NCBI GenBank assembly: GCA_032718475.1
Contig: JAUCBJ010006727.1
Location: 1-41,473 of the forward strand
Length of the DNA stretch: 41,473 nt
DNA from: Nemertoderma westbladi
Lineage: Eukaryota > Xenacoelomorpha > Nemertodermatida > Nemertodermatidae
Direction: 5' to 3'
Under the pieces are notes generated by a model. It ran no database searches. It was not told the origin of the DNA and saw only the letters and a list, made by a program, of their open reading frames with translations. The position numbers and the translations under genes were made by a program. Shown in pieces: positions 1-10,565 of this stretch; position 1 is the first letter of the stretch; every line of letters starts with the position of its first letter.

Positions 1-5
1 AGATT

Positions 6-416
6 ATGGATGAATCACGGCAGACGCGCGCGCCTATCGGTCACCTTGGTGATGAATTCGAAGTAACTACTACGATCGCCGACGATCCTTTAGAGGAACT
101 TCTTGAGATTGAAAGGAACCTCCCGAAGAAATCTCAGACGGAGATTCGACAACTTGAAGCAACAGATGCTATAGTTTGCCTACAACCTTCAGAAACCTAC
201 CAACCCATAGACCCAGATGATTACGATTATAGTATGGGAGGAAGCGCTCGACCGATTGGAGATCTTATATACGAACGAGTGTGGTACCCTGCCAATACGA
301 TGTGTAATAAATGTGGCGTCGCTGGACATCATATGGCAAAGTGCAGTGGAAAGCACATTACTACGACTCAGCTAATCTGTGGATGGTGTGGGGATCAAGG
401 GTCTCATACCTTTTGA
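6..416 (+). pseudogene. LINE ORF1-like (gag-like) zinc-knuckle fragment
   Basis: Open frame of 136 codons, probably cut by the window edge or 5'-truncated. The N-terminal 90 residues are acidic and show no recognised fold. Near residues 99-112 there is a canonical CCHC zinc knuckle, CNKCGVAGHHMAKC (CX2CX4HX4C), the nucleic-acid-binding motif of retroelement ORF1/Gag proteins. A second Cys pair (CGWCGDQGSH) follows about ten residues later, but the frame stops at TGA just before the place where its last Cys would be expected. A TTTT run at that point makes a one-base frameshift likely. What is seen is the knuckle plus a broken second one; assignment to a non-LTR retrotransposon ORF1 is inference, supported by the LINE ORF2 tail downstream on the same strand. 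A host CCHC protein exon is the alternative. Confidence 0.55.
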
Positions 417-483
417 TTGCTGGCTAGAAAACTCATCGAACTGATCCTGATAAAATAATGACAGAAAAGAAGCAAAACAAGGA

Positions 484-557
484 CGTCCCTGGGTGGGCTC
501 GAACCACCAACCTTTAGATTAACAGTCTAACGCGCTAGCCGATTGCGCCACAGAGAC
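484..557 (-). tRNA. tRNA-Asn-GTT: tRNA-Asn (anticodon GTT)
   Basis: Read on the minus strand, this is a 74-nt cloverleaf including the discriminator G. The acceptor stem GTCTCTG/CAGGGAC pairs throughout with one G-T wobble. The anticodon stem is TTAGA/TCTAA around the loop CTGTTAA, giving anticodon GTT. The B box GGTTCGAGCC is intact and the A-box region GGCGCAATCGGCTAGCGC is normal. No CCA is encoded and no intron is present. The trailer (to the left on the plus strand) carries T tracts suited to pol III termination. It lies between two LINE fragments of opposite orientation to itself. It should charge with asparagine and read AAC/AAU codons. Confidence 0.95.
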
Positions 558-689
558 GTGTTACAATAGAAGTAATAATAAGGGCAACTATATTACATCA
601 TTATTAAACATTTATAACTTCTGAACGCTGTCAGTTACATGAGTACTTTGCACATTATAACTTGAGAGGATATCATTTACTATTTATTA

Positions 690-1553
690 ATATTAGCCAA
701 CACAGACAAATTTTATTTTGGCAACTCATTGATAGAAATAGTGAATGAATACGAGTATCTGGGCTTGACTTTGCAGACCTCACTATCGTTTTCTCAACAT
801 ATTGCGGAGAAGAAACTGAATATTTTCAAGATTATTGGGAGTCTAACTAAATTACACTTAATGTCAGTCCGGTCTGGCATGATTATATTTCACGGTAAAA
901 TACTTCCCATTATGACATACTGTATACAGGAATTTGGTCCCTTTCTGAACTTGCGAAATTTAAAAGAAATCGATAAATGTAAAGCGCTTTTATCAAACGG
1001 CTGCTCAGGATACATACGTCATCATCAGCGACTTTAGCATTAAACTTAGTGGGAGAATCTACGTGTACCGACGACATTATCCGGAAATATCCCAACGCTT
1101 TTAACCCAGATGTATTTCAACAGTACAGACAATTTCGTGACGAGCGCCAACAGAACTTTATCGACGAAGGTTACACCAGGGGCCCAGCTTTTCAGTCTTC
1201 CACGTGGCGCACAGCTGGACAGCGAAACCGACATGTAGTCACGAGGGCGACAGTCCACGGCTTCCATCACCGACTGTGTGGGACGGGGATAGGTTTCCAC
1301 GAACCTGCCGATTCCTGCATCTGCCGGTATTGCAGTCTGCCCTGCGCCGACCGATACCACGCTTTAGCATGTCAACTCTGCCCTTCACTATCCGAACTGG
1401 CCAAGATGTGACATAATATATTACTGGGATACGCTATTATGCATTACTTTTATTGAGTTACATTAATTTTTATTTTTTTATTTATATTTTATCAATTAAT
1501 TATTAAATAATATTTTACCCCGACACGTGGTGTAGCTAAAAAAAAAAAAAAAA
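690..1553 (+). mobile_element. 5'-truncated LINE: ORF2 C-terminus, 3' UTR and poly-A
   Basis: Decayed 3' end of a non-LTR retrotransposon. About 693-1037 encodes the segment just after the reverse transcriptase (NEYEYLGLTLQTSLSFSQHI, the YLG.xxxxxL..HI motif). A frameshift near 1037-1049 moves the frame, and 1049-1411 continues to the C-terminal Cys/His cluster (HHRLC, then CICRYC and HALAC), a zinc-binding tail found at the end of some LINE ORF2 proteins. A non-coding AT-rich tail of about 120 bp follows, then 16 A residues at 1538-1553, the expected 3' poly-A of a retrotransposed copy. The endonuclease and catalytic RT are absent. The same type of Cys/His tail recurs at 40,090-40,293, so both copies probably belong to one LINE superfamily. 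Not functional. Confidence 0.75.
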
Positions 1554-3084
1554 TTTATTAATATTGATTTTGAATTCAATAATCATATACTTATAATGCG
1601 CATGACTAATGACTATCACAATATCATAGTACATATAATTCAGTACACGATTTAAACCAAAGTAAGTGTAACCCCACGTAAATCATAAAACCATTAAAAT
1701 TAACGACAATGATTGTAAATGTTGGAGATGCAGTATAGTTTGGCCGGATTGCTTGATGTGGTGTAATAAAGACCGTTGAACCACTATTTCACCCGTAAAC
1801 CTCCCACGCAAACTCTACTTCAGACTTTTGACATGCTACATGTGTTTAATTTCATCTTAGATTGAGTTATTACCCATCAAACATTTACATTTGCCGACAC
1901 ATCGACAATCACCGCTTGACACAAGGGGAACCCTTACTGCCTTATGCCAAGCTCGCTTACTACGCCGTTCGCCCCTCATTAAATAAATAAAGAGAAAGTA
2001 AACTGCCCTGTACGTACATAGTCATTTACAACATTAAATACAACCTAAAAAGTAGAAACCCACCTAAATAATACGTATAGGCCTACTTCGATTGGAGTAC
2101 CAATAGAAAAGGCTAATATGATACGAATACGGAAATGTATAATGGTGCTGTAATCTTAATAATACGTTTCTGTTACAGAGTTGAAATCACTATAATCTAT
2201 TGTAATCGTAAATTACTTAGGCATCCATGATGACACAAAAGTAAAAAGATCACTGATAGTAGCAGCTTAGTGCATACTGCAGATAATAATTATTGTCTAT
2301 TATATTTTTCAGTTTCGATGTTTACGAAACATATTTAACCTGAGGTTAACAGAAGCGATTCCATATCTAACCGACGGGCGTGCAACATGCATTTACGATA
2401 CGAACACTTTACTAATTAGTTATTCAAACTTGTACACTTTCACTCTCTGGGTTAAAAGTCAACAGCCAATTGAGCCTCTGGTGCAAAAATAATAAGCAAA
2501 CTTTGCGAACAAGAACAAGTACATAAAAAATTAGGCTCACATGCTAACCAGTAAATGGATAATTTGTTGCTTAGCTTTGCTTGCTTGGAGCCTTTGCTCA
2601 CACTGGTTACTAATGTGCAGGCAGTTAAGGCAGTAGGTAACCAACCAAAAATAACACTAAGATATTATTGTACATGCCGTAAAGGGTTTAAAAAATATCC
2701 CACATTCGGGTATTCGATTTATTATTTCAATAACTTGAAATTTCTTAATCAACATGTTTCCAAACATATTTTTGCCCCGAGATTTGAGATTTTATAGTTT
2801 TTTTTGCTTCCTATTTGGTTTACTAGGAGCTTACACCTATGTTTAGGGTCACTGAACTCTACGCAAAAGAGAAATTTGGGGAGCCAAGAAGGAAAAATTT
2901 AAAGCGAAAAATACGTGCGAGGGACAGTGAAAACAATGTTTCTCAGGTGTCTTCAGGGTTATTTACAATGACTACACTATACAAATATTAAAATGGGGTG
3001 ACGGACAATTTCAAATAGTGTGCAAGTAATAAAGGGAAAAAAAATGTTACATTTAGAGAGGTTTACAATAGAACAAAAACTGAA
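1554..3084. other. AT-rich non-coding stretch
   Basis: No gene is recognisable. Short open frames at 2555-2797 (80 codons) and 2839-2991 (50 codons, Lys/Arg-rich) show no motif, paralogue or splice context that I can identify. A TAGGCCTA palindrome lies at 2078-2085. Confidence 0.5.
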
Positions 3085-3158
3085 CGTCCCTGGGTGGGCT
3101 CGAACCACCAACCTTTAGATTAACAGTCTAACGCGCTAACCGATTGCGCCACAGAGAC
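3085..3158 (-). tRNA. tRNA-Asn-GTT: tRNA-Asn (anticodon GTT), second copy
   Basis: Differs from the copy at 484-557 by one base in the D-loop (TTAGCGC instead of CTAGCGC on the tRNA strand); this version matches the usual eukaryotic tRNA-Asn D-arm. Acceptor, anticodon and T stems are fully paired, the anticodon is GTT, the B box GGTTCGAGCC is intact, and the discriminator is G with no encoded CCA. The minus-strand trailer carries a TTTTT run about 10 nt beyond the 3' end, a good pol III terminator. Flanking sequences are unlike those of the first copy, so the two are dispersed genes, not a recent local tandem duplication. Probably functional. Confidence 0.96.
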
Positions 3159-6100
3159 CTGGGATGCTGCGCGCGACAAGAATTGTATGAAGATGACCAG
3201 AGAGAATGATAGCAACAATGTAGATAGAATGATAGAACAATGTAAAATAATTTTTGTAGACATGCAGCTATTGCAAAGCGAACCAAACGTACTTTTTTAC
3301 ATTCCACAAACTACAGCGTTGTAGAATATAAATAAGCACATCGGAATAAGCTAGCGATTCCATCCCCAAACAACGTAACAGAGCAGCACTTTCCTAAGGG
3401 ACACCGCGCATTCCGTTACACGACATAAACAACACACAACATGAGATTGCCGTAGAAATATTCCGAACGTTACTGTACCGGTAATTCCCCAGCCGCACTC
3501 TGCAGAACTGATTCACACGATTACCGGTACCTGATTAGATATTCAAATACACAGTCAGACCGATTAGGTTTGTGATACACATAAGAACTGGAGATTGTAA
3601 GAAGCCGCAATCACCCGCCAGTAATCCGTATTTTCTTACATTCCACAGCAAATTCAGAAGCTGCTAAATGTGAAAAAATCAGGACCCCAGTCGAGCTGTA
3701 GAATCTTAGTAACAGTACAGTGAAGAAAAAAAGTGTAAGGTATGGGAAAAGGAGATTAGGGTATACTAGGTCTGGAAGAGTCTGATCGGAAAATATCAGG
3801 GTCTAATGATTAGGCTTACCATATGAAAACTACGATCAGATTTAAAGAACATCGGATACCGACAGTTCGGTATTAGTATTAGACCAAACAAGAGTATAGA
3901 AGTTCAGATAAGATCACAACCAGCGATCAGGGGCTGGGTGGTAGGTCGTGAATGAATGCAAGAGTATGATTCGATTAGATCAGGTTATTTATGTCGTAAT
4001 CGCTGTGTCTATCTTACATACTTTTTTACATTCCACATACTTTGAGCTGTGGGCTGTAATTAAGTACGGGAAATAGACTAGCCGTTTGCAAATAAGGCTG
4101 TAAGGACATTGTGGAATGGCAATGCTTATGCTGTATGCACTAGAGGGATGAGAGGGGGGGGGGGGGGGGGGGGGGGGTCATTACGGATCATTATAACTCA
4201 CTAAAATATGCTGATATAGGCGAAATACATTAACAGAAAAGTATGCCCACTTACACTTAAAGGGTAACTAACAGTGATCACATTTGAACCCAAAAGTGGG
4301 CACATTTACAGAATATTATTTATTTTAAAGTTTTAAAGATTAAAAGTTTGATGACTGATAAAAATTTGATTTTCATTCAATGCAGCAATATTAAAACCAT
4401 TGATATATAAATGTAAATAGAATGTAGTTCTTGGTTTTGGTTGGTTTGATTAATAAATAATTCCTGTATGAAAATCTTAGTAAATCGTAGCTCCAACTTT
4501 CAGGCGACGACTTCGTGGTACCTCTGAAACATTCCTGCATTCCCCATACTGCATTCTGTCATATGCAGCAATTTATTAATATCAACTTATAATTAATATT
4601 AATAATTAGTCAACACAGCAATGGCTTTAGTAAAAAAAACGACTTAATGCTGTAATGAACTTTTCAAATAAACATTATCCATAGCGCACATTACAAAGAA
4701 TGTTTTAATGTAATAATATTATTATCATCATCAGTAGCTGTAGAAATTAAATGACCTTGATTATAATTAAATATTATATTATTATTAACTACCCGGGCTA
4801 TGCAGCTATGCCCCGGCGCTTTATTGATTCGATTTCAGTACAATTTCAACAATATTACTATTAGCAAAACGTGTTAATAACTAACAATGCAGCAATGTAC
4901 ATCTTTTGGATAAAATAGAGACATTTAGTCTGTATGGTATTGAGTACCTACCTAGCTGTACTAGATTCCACACAATAATCAAACTCCAAAAGCAAAACCC
5001 TACCTCAATACCGGCAACCGGTCAAGAACATTAAGTAGGCTGCTACCATTGCCATTATTGGAAATAACTTTCAAATTCCTATGCAGATAGGCTAGCGCTA
5101 GGCCCAAACAAAAGTGATAGTACACAACAGACAACAGGCGACTGGGACCTCGACACCCCAGCTGCCAACTTGGTAATCTGTAGGCCTATTCCATTTCTGT
5201 ATTCTGTAAAATAATCAATTTGCAATTGGCCTACATCAATCAGACAGGACCAGACCAGAGCCACAGGACAGGGTCCAATACAACAATGCATCTGGCAATG
5301 TGCAGATGTGAGGGGAGTGATCTGGTGGACAGTGGATGTGAGAGGGCGGATGGATATGGATAAAAGTAACAAACCTGTATATATTACAGCATTACTGCAT
5401 TAGTTTAGTCTGTCTGTTAGTAGTAGTAATATATTGTACAGGCCTATATATATAATAAAAATGTAAATAGGACTCCATGAATGAAGCACTACATCATACC
5501 ACTGAATTAATATTACCTAGTACTCAGCCGAAATATATTCAGATATTACAGTATTAACATTAGAGTAGATATTGACTAGGGCCTATTGATCTGACCGTGA
5601 ATTAACTTCAGAACTTACCCGGTACCAGTGTGTCGTCCTAGCACTTACTTGGAGGTGGGGGAGTTGATTAATCCTTCTCGCAATACCGCTAGACAACACA
5701 ATTAATAGTGCTTAGAATCCCACCGACAAAACAAAGACAAATTAGGATAAATTAAAGAGGAACGTATAAATCAACAAACACAAAAACATTGCAAAATTAA
5801 TGGATACTATGGATTTGGTGACCTATTTTTAAATGAATTACTCCCGGCTAACAAAATACAACACCTCCTTCTTATTGGCCAATAGTTATATGGCCGAACC
5901 ATTATGTTGTAGGTAGTAACAGATATATTTACCTTCATTAAATGTGAATAACAATTAAAATAAATTATTTTTTATTTATTTATGAACTGATAATATATAT
6001 ACATATTGATAATGCGATTAATTCGAAGCTTTATATTGCATAAAATAATAAAAACAACTTATAGAAACCTACCTACCTACCTCTCACGAAATATTATCAA

Positions 6101-6823
6101 AGGAGCTGTCCAGACTGCAATTCACATCCTAGCAGCAAAGCCAGGCTAACCACAGCCAATGAATTGGTAACATTTTAATTTCGCGAATGCTAAATACATG
6201 TAGAGTCTAGGATTGACATATTAACAACCGATCGTAAGTACACTTATCAATTATTACTAAATGTTATAGACACTGTTATCAATTAAAAATATGTTGTATG
6301 TGAAAACAAAATTTATTGCCATGCCACAGATCCCCCTGGTATATATTCTTGGAAATCCTGATAGTCTGTGTGAGCTTATCTGCTGAGAGCAGTAAAGGTC
6401 TGTTATTATTTAATAGTTCAGTATACAGCAGGATTTATTTCTTGGTTGGTTAGTAATGCCATTCATCACTTCTGGAGACCACAACTACTCACTAGTAGCC
6501 GCTATGCTGGGGAAGGCTGCTAACTTGTTTGACTGTGTGCCGCTCACTACCTTACCACTGACATTCACGTAATAGATTACCCAGGCTGTATGGTGTTTCG
6601 GTGTTCCCCATTTCTGTGTTGTATATGGTTACTATTTACTATTATTTAAGTACATGGTTAGGTTTAAATGATTGGGAGTGATTGTAATTTTTATCTCTTT
6701 CGGTTTCTCTCTGCGCTGAGCGGCTGAGAGAGGTTATTATAAAAATATCTGAATCCCCATTAATGGCAACCAACTTCACCACTCATTCTTTATATATAGT
6801 ATGATTTGTTTTATATAATAATG
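3159..6823. other. AT-rich non-coding stretch with minor repeats
   Basis: No protein gene is recognisable over 3.7 kb. It holds a 24-base G run (4154-4177), three copies of a motif containing TTACATTCCACA (near 3290, 3629 and 4019), an ACCT microsatellite near 6069-6082 and a TAGGCCTA site at 5181-5188. The 97-codon minus-strand frame at 5079-5372 has no recognisable domain. Confidence 0.5.
4154..4177 (+). repeat. Poly-G tract, 24 G
   Basis: Uninterrupted run of 24 G on the plus strand. Such a run can fold into a G-quadruplex and is length-unstable, so the exact count may reflect sequencing error or polymorphism. Confidence 0.9.
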
Positions 6824-7443
6824 TACCGTATTTACTCGAATAAGAGTCTGGGCTTTTAACTTTATAAATTGCCAATTGGGGAGGCGTTTATTCGAGGAGG
6901 GCGTTTATTCGGGGGTTAAGTTCCAAATTGTCTGGTTCGAGTGGGGGAGTTTATGTTTATGTTCTAGATTTTCAGCATTTTGAATCTAAATACCCTAATA
7001 AAGAATGTTGTTAAATTCAAGAAAACAAGTTAAACAAATGAAATAATTCAAATAAAACCAGGATTATCTTCATTACAATGCAGCCTATTACAGCGGTATA
7101 ACACTCTACTACATTTAACTTCAATCTTAACAATCACTTAACTCTCAACAATGTTAACGCCCCACATTGTAATATTATTAAACGCCGGGGCGTTTATTCG
7201 GGGAAGGCATTTAAGTTGCTAATTTGATGGTAAGGGGGGCGTTTATTGTTTTGGTTCCCCCAATACGCCTCTGAAACCTACTCCTTTACTAACTTGCTTC
7301 TTTACTATGCGGGCTAAGATACTCGCGGGCTAAGAATACACGCGGGCTAAGAATACTCGCGGGCTAAGAATACTCGCGGGCAAAGAATTTACCCAACCTT
7401 TGAGGGGGGGGGGGGGGGGGGTCTTATTCGAGTAAATACGGTA
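6824..7443. mobile_element. MITE-like element with terminal inverted repeats
   Basis: 620-bp segment bounded by perfect 21-bp inverted repeats at 6824-6844 and 7423-7443, containing ACCGTATTTACTCGAATAAG. The TIR outer base pair reads TA, compatible with a TA target site. The GCGTTTATTCGGGG motif recurs as partial copies inside (around 6890-6915 and 7186-7250). No transposase frame is present, so it is non-autonomous. It also carries a 17-bp tandem repeat (7309-7389) and an 18-base G run (7404-7421) next to the right TIR. Assignment to a named superfamily is not possible from this copy. Confidence 0.8.
7309..7389. repeat. 17-bp tandem repeat inside the MITE
   Basis: About five copies of a 17-bp unit (GCGGGCTAAGAATACTC); the first copy lacks one A and the last is partial. 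The unit contains a degraded echo of the element's TIR (actcg...aataag in reversed order), suggesting internal slippage after insertion. Confidence 0.85.
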
Positions 7444-9652
7444 TACTGGATGCAGTTTTTATAATGAGTTTTGAATGATACAACTACACTGAACACAACT
7501 GTTGGCGGGATATCCTTCAATTCTCGTTGGTACAAACAATAACATTTATTCTCCCTGTGTGTGTGGCTTCAGGCTTCTTTTTATTGGTAATTTTACATTC
7601 GTAATTGGCTCGGGGTGGGGGGGGGGGGGGGGGGGTGTATTTTAAATATTTATAGTTTTATTCATACCTTTGAAGAAAAAAATATGATTCAGAAGGAACG
7701 CGGGGTTTAGAGGTCGCTGATGATCACGACTTTTTTTTGTTTATGGAAGGCAAGCATGGTTTTTGGTGCTAGTCGTACTAGTCTGGAGGGACGGAAAATT
7801 TCAAAAAATTTAATATAATTTCAAACTGCCAAAAGTTGAATTGGATTTGATAGATAATTCTTATACTGTACGGGATTTTAAGATTGCTGATCACGAAAGC
7901 TGAAACTTGTTAAAAATCGTTTATTGTGGTATTTCAACCCTGTAATTTATTATAAATTTATGGTGTTTGTATATCTCCTGTCAATTTGCACATATATCAT
8001 ATATTACAAGATACCGTTATTTACCACAATCAACCAGAAACAATAATTTTGAGTGTTATATTTTTGTTCAGCATCCCAGATGAGTAGGGGGGCCTACCAG
8101 TTAAATTACTAGGAGCAAAACAAGGGATATGAGTAGCGCCCACCCCAACCTTGACCTTCGGGTAGCAGCTATCGAAAGAGGAGCCTTCGGGTCGCCTCCG
8201 GCCTCGGCCGACTGTTTGCTTGCAGCATCCCGAAAACCCAGAAAATTAGGTTTATTTGGGGATGATTTTTGATTATCAAATTTGTGTAAGTTGTTTTTTT
8301 CGTACTAAATTACCTAATTACCAAAACGTTTAGAAAATATCAAACCGATAATTGATAATTGACGATTTCCGTTTGCGTTGTTAGATGGCCCATTAAATTT
8401 TAGGAGAAGTCACAAAATCTCGGTGTTTACATCAATAACACGTTTCGTGGGGCCTTCGCGCTAACCTGAGAACGATTAACTCGATAAAGCTGTAATCCGA
8501 TTTCATGTTTTTGTTTGATCTACTACTTCTATAAGCCGGCTATGCCGACTTAGGGGTTTGTGAGAAACCCAGATATTAACCAATTTGTTGAAACTCCATT
8601 AAGATTTTTCTCATTTACTACAGTATCTTCCAAATATCTGTGATTTTTAATATAAAACGAACACAATTGAAAAAAATTTATATTAATGAATCTCAACTTA
8701 TTTTTTATTGATATTTTATAATAAATTGGTGAAAAAAACTGTTTGTTGAAGCACCCACACTACTAATTAATAAGCTAGTCAATGAAAACAATTAGTTGTA
8801 CAACTGTAAATCGCAGTAAATATGCGCTATAGGCCTAGATATTATATTGCCAATGGGTAAAAGACGTTTCGGTCTAAGATGTTTTGGCCTAGAACGTTTC
8901 GGCCCAATGAGTGAAATATAAGATTAGCTTGTCGGACGTTTAGGCCCAGAGATTCACTTACTGCCTTATTAATATAAGTCAAATATAAAGTTTACTCTAA
9001 TAAATGTAATATGTGGGTCGAGCCACGCAGTCAGGGCGAGCCTTATTAGCGCACAATTATAATTAGTAAATAGGGCAAAATTTCATGTCCGTCTGTCTGT
9101 CCGTCTGTAATGAAAAATTCATTCGTAAATAACTTTGAAGATTTTAACTATTTTCAACCAAACTTTGTATGGGCATACTAGAGAAAAAGTTCCAATATTT
9201 TTGAAAGTTACGGGCAAATACCACTCGAACTTTTGGCTACAGATCAAATCGAACTTGTTTCGAACTTGCTCAAGTTCGCGTGCTGCGCGACGCCCTACGA
9301 ACGTGTAGAATATTATGCATAATACCCAGTCAAGTCATTATTTTAATAGGGATACTGTTTAACCTCCAATCGGTATTAAATATAGTTTATCGCCTGTCCC
9401 TGAAGGTGATATACGATTTTATGAACTTTATTTTAGAAAAGTTAGCGGGAAGCAGAACTAAAATATCAAGATTTGGTAGGATAATTTATAATTAAATTTT
9501 TTATAGAATAATTGTGGATTACTCATTCACTCATTGTTTATACACACACCATTTTAAGGCGGGGCCCCTAGAGACAGCTAGCTACCTAGTAAGCCTAGGC
9601 GTGAAAGCGGATCAGGAAGGCCTATAGTTCACACATCAGCATTCCGCCCGCC
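7444..9652. other. Non-coding stretch with dispersed repeat remnants
   Basis: No gene is recognisable. It contains a 19-base G run at 7617-7635, a GC-rich patch at about 8130-8230 with two CCTTCGGGT motifs, a short imperfect array of ACGTTTCGG units at about 8868-8955, a TAGGCCTA site at 8830-8837, and a diverged copy (3 mismatches in 19) at 9012-9030 of the GAGCCGCGAAG repeat found at 11,886 and 36,013. The 71-codon frame at 9280-9495 has no recognisable feature. Confidence 0.45.
7617..7635 (+). repeat. Poly-G tract, 19 G
   Basis: Run of 19 G, preceded by GGGGT. This is the third long G homopolymer within 3.5 kb; all three are on the same strand. Confidence 0.9.
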
Positions 9653-9931
9653 AATGTGAAGAATACCAGGATTTCACTTTTCGGTCGACTTTTTATTGTA
9701 ATTTTATATAGGAAGATTTTTTATTTTTTTTTAATTTATCTTTATTAAGTGTTTTTTAGTGATTATTTCTGTCTTATAACCTGTACATATATATACAAAT
9801 TCGTTTATTGTTTTGGTTATAGATTCAGCCCTTCTGTAACCTGTGTTTTTTGTGAAAACCTGGTATTCTTCACACGGGGGTAACTGCTGAGTGAAATATA
9901 AAACGGCAGAAAGTCTGGTATTCTTCACATG
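9653..9931. repeat. Inverted-repeat element, three copies of one 17-18 bp motif
   Basis: The motif AATGTGAAGAATACCAGG occurs forward at 9653-9670 and, slightly diverged, in reverse at 9859-9875 and 9914-9931. The first pair extends to about 24 bp (9653-9677 against 9852-9875). The arrangement looks like a small foldback/MITE remnant about 280 bp long, with no coding capacity. No clear target duplication is visible. Confidence 0.55.
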
Positions 9932-10335
9932 GGCCATTGCGCCGGCGCGGCGCAGTGGCGGTACGGCTAATGTCGCGTTACGGCTAATCTATTGTCTTGA
10001 TTTTACATAGGGAATCATTATCAATATTATTATATGGTGTTTAAGTTCGAAAAATTTAATGTAATTCAAATGTTTTACAGCATGGGAGTATCCAGGGGAG
10101 GGGGGATTTTAACTAGTAAAACTTAATTTTTGAATTATTGTATTATTATTGTTGTATTGAGTACCACATTACACAGTACCCTGTACCATATATGTACCGT
10201 ATATATTGTTCGAAAGTATAATCAGTATATTGCCGAAATATTACACTTTGACTTTATCATTATAATAATCAAATCAAAAGTATATAATACTAAAGCTCTT
10301 GAATTAGCCAGTCATCGCCCGTGTATGGCATTTGG
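9932..10335. other. Non-coding spacer
   Basis: Starts with a short GC-rich patch (CGCCGGCGCGGCG near 9950) and two copies of TACGGCTAAT, then becomes AT-rich. No gene is seen. The long frame that begins at 10,130 reads from this AT-rich DNA straight into the minisatellite and is not credible as a protein. Confidence 0.5.
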
Positions 10336-10565
10336 TTCGGTGGTGGAGTGGGTTGGAATGGTTCGGCCGCGAAGGGGTGGGGTGATTCGGTGGTGGGGTG
10401 GATTGGAATGGTTCGGCCGCGAAGTGGTGGGGTGGATTGGAATGGTTCGGCCGCGAAGTGGTGGGGTGGTTCGGTGGTGGAGTGGGTTGGAATGGTTCGG
10501 CCGCGAAGGGGTGGGGTGGTTCGGTGGTGGAGTGGGTTGGAATAGTTCGGCCCCGGAGGGGTGGT
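10336..10565. repeat. GC-rich 50-bp minisatellite
   Basis: Five units anchored on TTGGAATGGTTCGGCCGCGA, starting at 10,353, 10,403, 10,437, 10,487 and 10,537. The spacings of 50, 34, 50 and 50 bp show one unit with a 16-bp deletion. Each unit also has GGTTCGGTGGTGG and the last is diverged (CGGCCCCGG). The array is strongly G-rich on the plus strand within AT-rich surroundings. Because the units are G- and W-codon rich on one strand and proline rich on the other, several overlapping low-complexity ORFs appear here; their frames change from unit to unit, so coding is unlikely. Confidence 0.85.

Noticed and set aside
2839-2991. 50-codon Lys/Arg-rich ORF with protein-like composition
   Set aside because: Too short, with no domain, paralogue or evident splice sites. 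It could be a relic exon but cannot be supported.
5079-5372. 97-codon minus-strand ORF
   Set aside because: No recognised motif, and the composition looks like random non-coding DNA.
6698-6736. Hairpin (CTCTCT...AGAGAG) as a small RNA gene
   Set aside because: Short imperfect stem with no promoter or family features.
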